Origin: Methylococcaceae bacterium
GTDB taxonomy: Bacteria; Pseudomonadota; Gammaproteobacteria; Methylococcales; Methylococcaceae
Assembly: GCA_028678445.1 (NCBI GenBank)
Contig: JAJRDJ010000088.1
Span: forward strand, 1-5,953
Length of the DNA: 5,953 bases
Direction: 5' to 3'
Positions 5,373 to 5,953 of this stretch are shown here, piece by piece (position 1 is the stretch's first letter; each line of letters opens with the position of its first letter). A model generated the notes under the pieces. That model did not search any database. It worked only from the letters and a program-made list of their open reading frames with translations, and had not been told where the DNA came from. A program made the position numbers and the translations under genes.

Positions 5373-5953
5373 TCAGCTCCTGACCAGTCCCGCGAAGCCC
5401 GTGAAGGCCACGGCAATGAGTCCAGCCGTGATCAGGCCGATGGCGCTGCCCTGAAAGGGCGCGGGCACATCGGCGCCTTCCAGCCGTTCGCGGACGCCCG
5501 CGAACAGCACCAGCACCAGAGTAAAACCCAGCGCGGCGCCAAAGCCATAAAAGAAGGAGTCGAGGAACGTATGCCGGGCCTGGATGTTCAGCAGGGCCAC
5601 GCCCAGCACCGCGCAGTTGGTCGTGATCAGCGGCAAATAAATGCCCAGCACCCGGGAAAGCAAAGGGCTGGTCTTGTGGATGACCTGTTCGGTGAATTGC
5701 ACGATCACGGCGATGATCACGATGAAGACTACGGTGCGCAGGTATTCGACGCCCAGCGGCTCCAGCAGATAGGCATTGGCCAGGTAGCTGACGACCGAGG
5801 ACAAGGTCAGTACGAAGGTGGTGGCGAGCCCCATGCTCAGGGCGGTTTCCTGGCGCTTCGAGACGCCCATCAAGGGACACAGTCCGAGGAACCTGACCAC
5901 CACCAGATTGTTGACCAGTATCGAACTGGCCAGTATCAGTACATAGTGTTTCA
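5373..5953 (-). CDS. rnfA: RnfA/RsxA, membrane subunit of the Rnf electron transport complex (lacks only the first base)
   Basis: Integral inner-membrane subunit of the ion-translocating Rnf complex. Reading the minus strand from the right edge gives TG AAA CAC TAT, so the A of an ATG would be base 5954, just outside. This start gives 193 residues, the length of E. coli RsxA; the GTG at 5903 would wrongly remove the first 17 residues. Six hydrophobic segments are visible, roughly residues 5-25, 39-59, 63-83, 102-122, 134-154 and 171-191. Signature motifs are VNN (14-16), FLGLCPLMGVSK with Cys26, QFTE (86-89), LPLITTNCAVLG with Cys114, and ADVPAPF (161-167). Structures of Rnf complexes place a [2Fe-2S] cluster in the membrane between RnfA and RnfE, bound by the Cys of the LCP and TNC motifs; both are present. 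The TGA is one base from the rnfB ATG. RnfA is a paralogue of RnfE. The operon promoter lies outside the window. Identification is near certain. Confidence 0.97.
   Translation of the reverse strand, partial: KHYVLILASSILVNNLVVVRFLGLCPLMGVSKRQETALSMGLATTFVLTLSSVVSYLANAYLLEPLGVEYLRTVVFIVIIAVIVQFTEQVIHKTSPLLSRVLGIYLPLITTNCAVLGVALLNIQARHTFLDSFFYGFGAALGFTLVLVLFAGVRERLEGADVPAPFQGSAIGLITAGLIAVAFTGFAGLVRS
5377..5381 (-). promoter_or_regulatory. Shine-Dalgarno AGGAG of rnfB
   Basis: AGGAG sits inside the last codons of rnfA, five bases before the ATG at 5371. It supports starting RnfB at MAIFLLSLL rather than at the in-frame ATG at 5416, which would bury 44 bases of rnfB inside rnfA and add a non-conserved 15-residue leader. 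Confidence 0.8.

Noticed and set aside
5372..5416. A 15-residue longer RnfB beginning at 5416
   Set aside because: This leader lies inside rnfA and is not hydrophobic or family-like. The ATG at 5371 has an AGGAG at ideal spacing and places the membrane helix at the N-terminus as in known RnfB.
1..5953. The idea that the cluster is a novel redox or defence system
   Set aside because: Every gene in it matches a known Rnf subunit or endonuclease III in order, length and cofactor motifs. No extra gene or mobile element is inserted.

Overview
The window holds one gene cluster, read entirely on the minus strand: rnfA (its 5' end lies at the right edge), rnfB, rnfC, rnfD, rnfG, rnfE and nth. The first six encode the complete Rnf (Rsx in E. 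coli) membrane complex, which couples electron flow between NADH and ferredoxin to ion movement across the inner membrane. The last encodes endonuclease III, a [4Fe-4S] base-excision-repair enzyme. The order rnfABCDGE-nth is the classical gammaproteobacterial arrangement, and the proteins resemble the E. coli RsxABCDGE-Nth set closely in motifs and lengths. By eye the DNA is clearly GC-rich, with G or C favoured at third codon positions, so a high-GC gammaproteobacterium is the best guess. The short RnfC, without the long alanine-rich repeat tail of the enteric protein, fits non-enteric lineages. The genus cannot be fixed from this window.

Layout from right to left, in transcription order: rnfA 5953-5373 (only the A of its ATG is missing), rnfB 5371-4832, rnfC 4835-3276, rnfD 3301-2243, rnfG 2246-1596, rnfE 1591-926, nth 926-273. 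Every junction is an overlap or a gap of at most 4 bases, so this is one polycistronic unit with probable translational coupling. There is no room for internal intergenic promoters or terminators. The promoter must lie upstream of rnfA, outside the window. Good Shine-Dalgarno sequences precede rnfB, rnfC and rnfD; rnfG and rnfE have none that is recognisable, and nth has only a weak one.

The left 272 bases lie downstream of nth. They hold no gene I can recognise, one imperfect GC-rich inverted repeat at 126-150 that might end the transcript, and two short reading frames open at the left edge.

How the genes work together: RnfC (NADH/FMN, two [4Fe-4S]) and RnfB (three [4Fe-4S]) form the cytoplasmic electron-input side. 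RnfA and RnfE are paralogous membrane proteins that jointly carry a cluster inside the membrane. RnfD and RnfG carry covalently bound FMN. All the expected cofactor ligands are present, so the complex looks functional. I found no undescribed system. The observations below are modest points about gene starts, overlaps, protein variants and the unexplained left flank.
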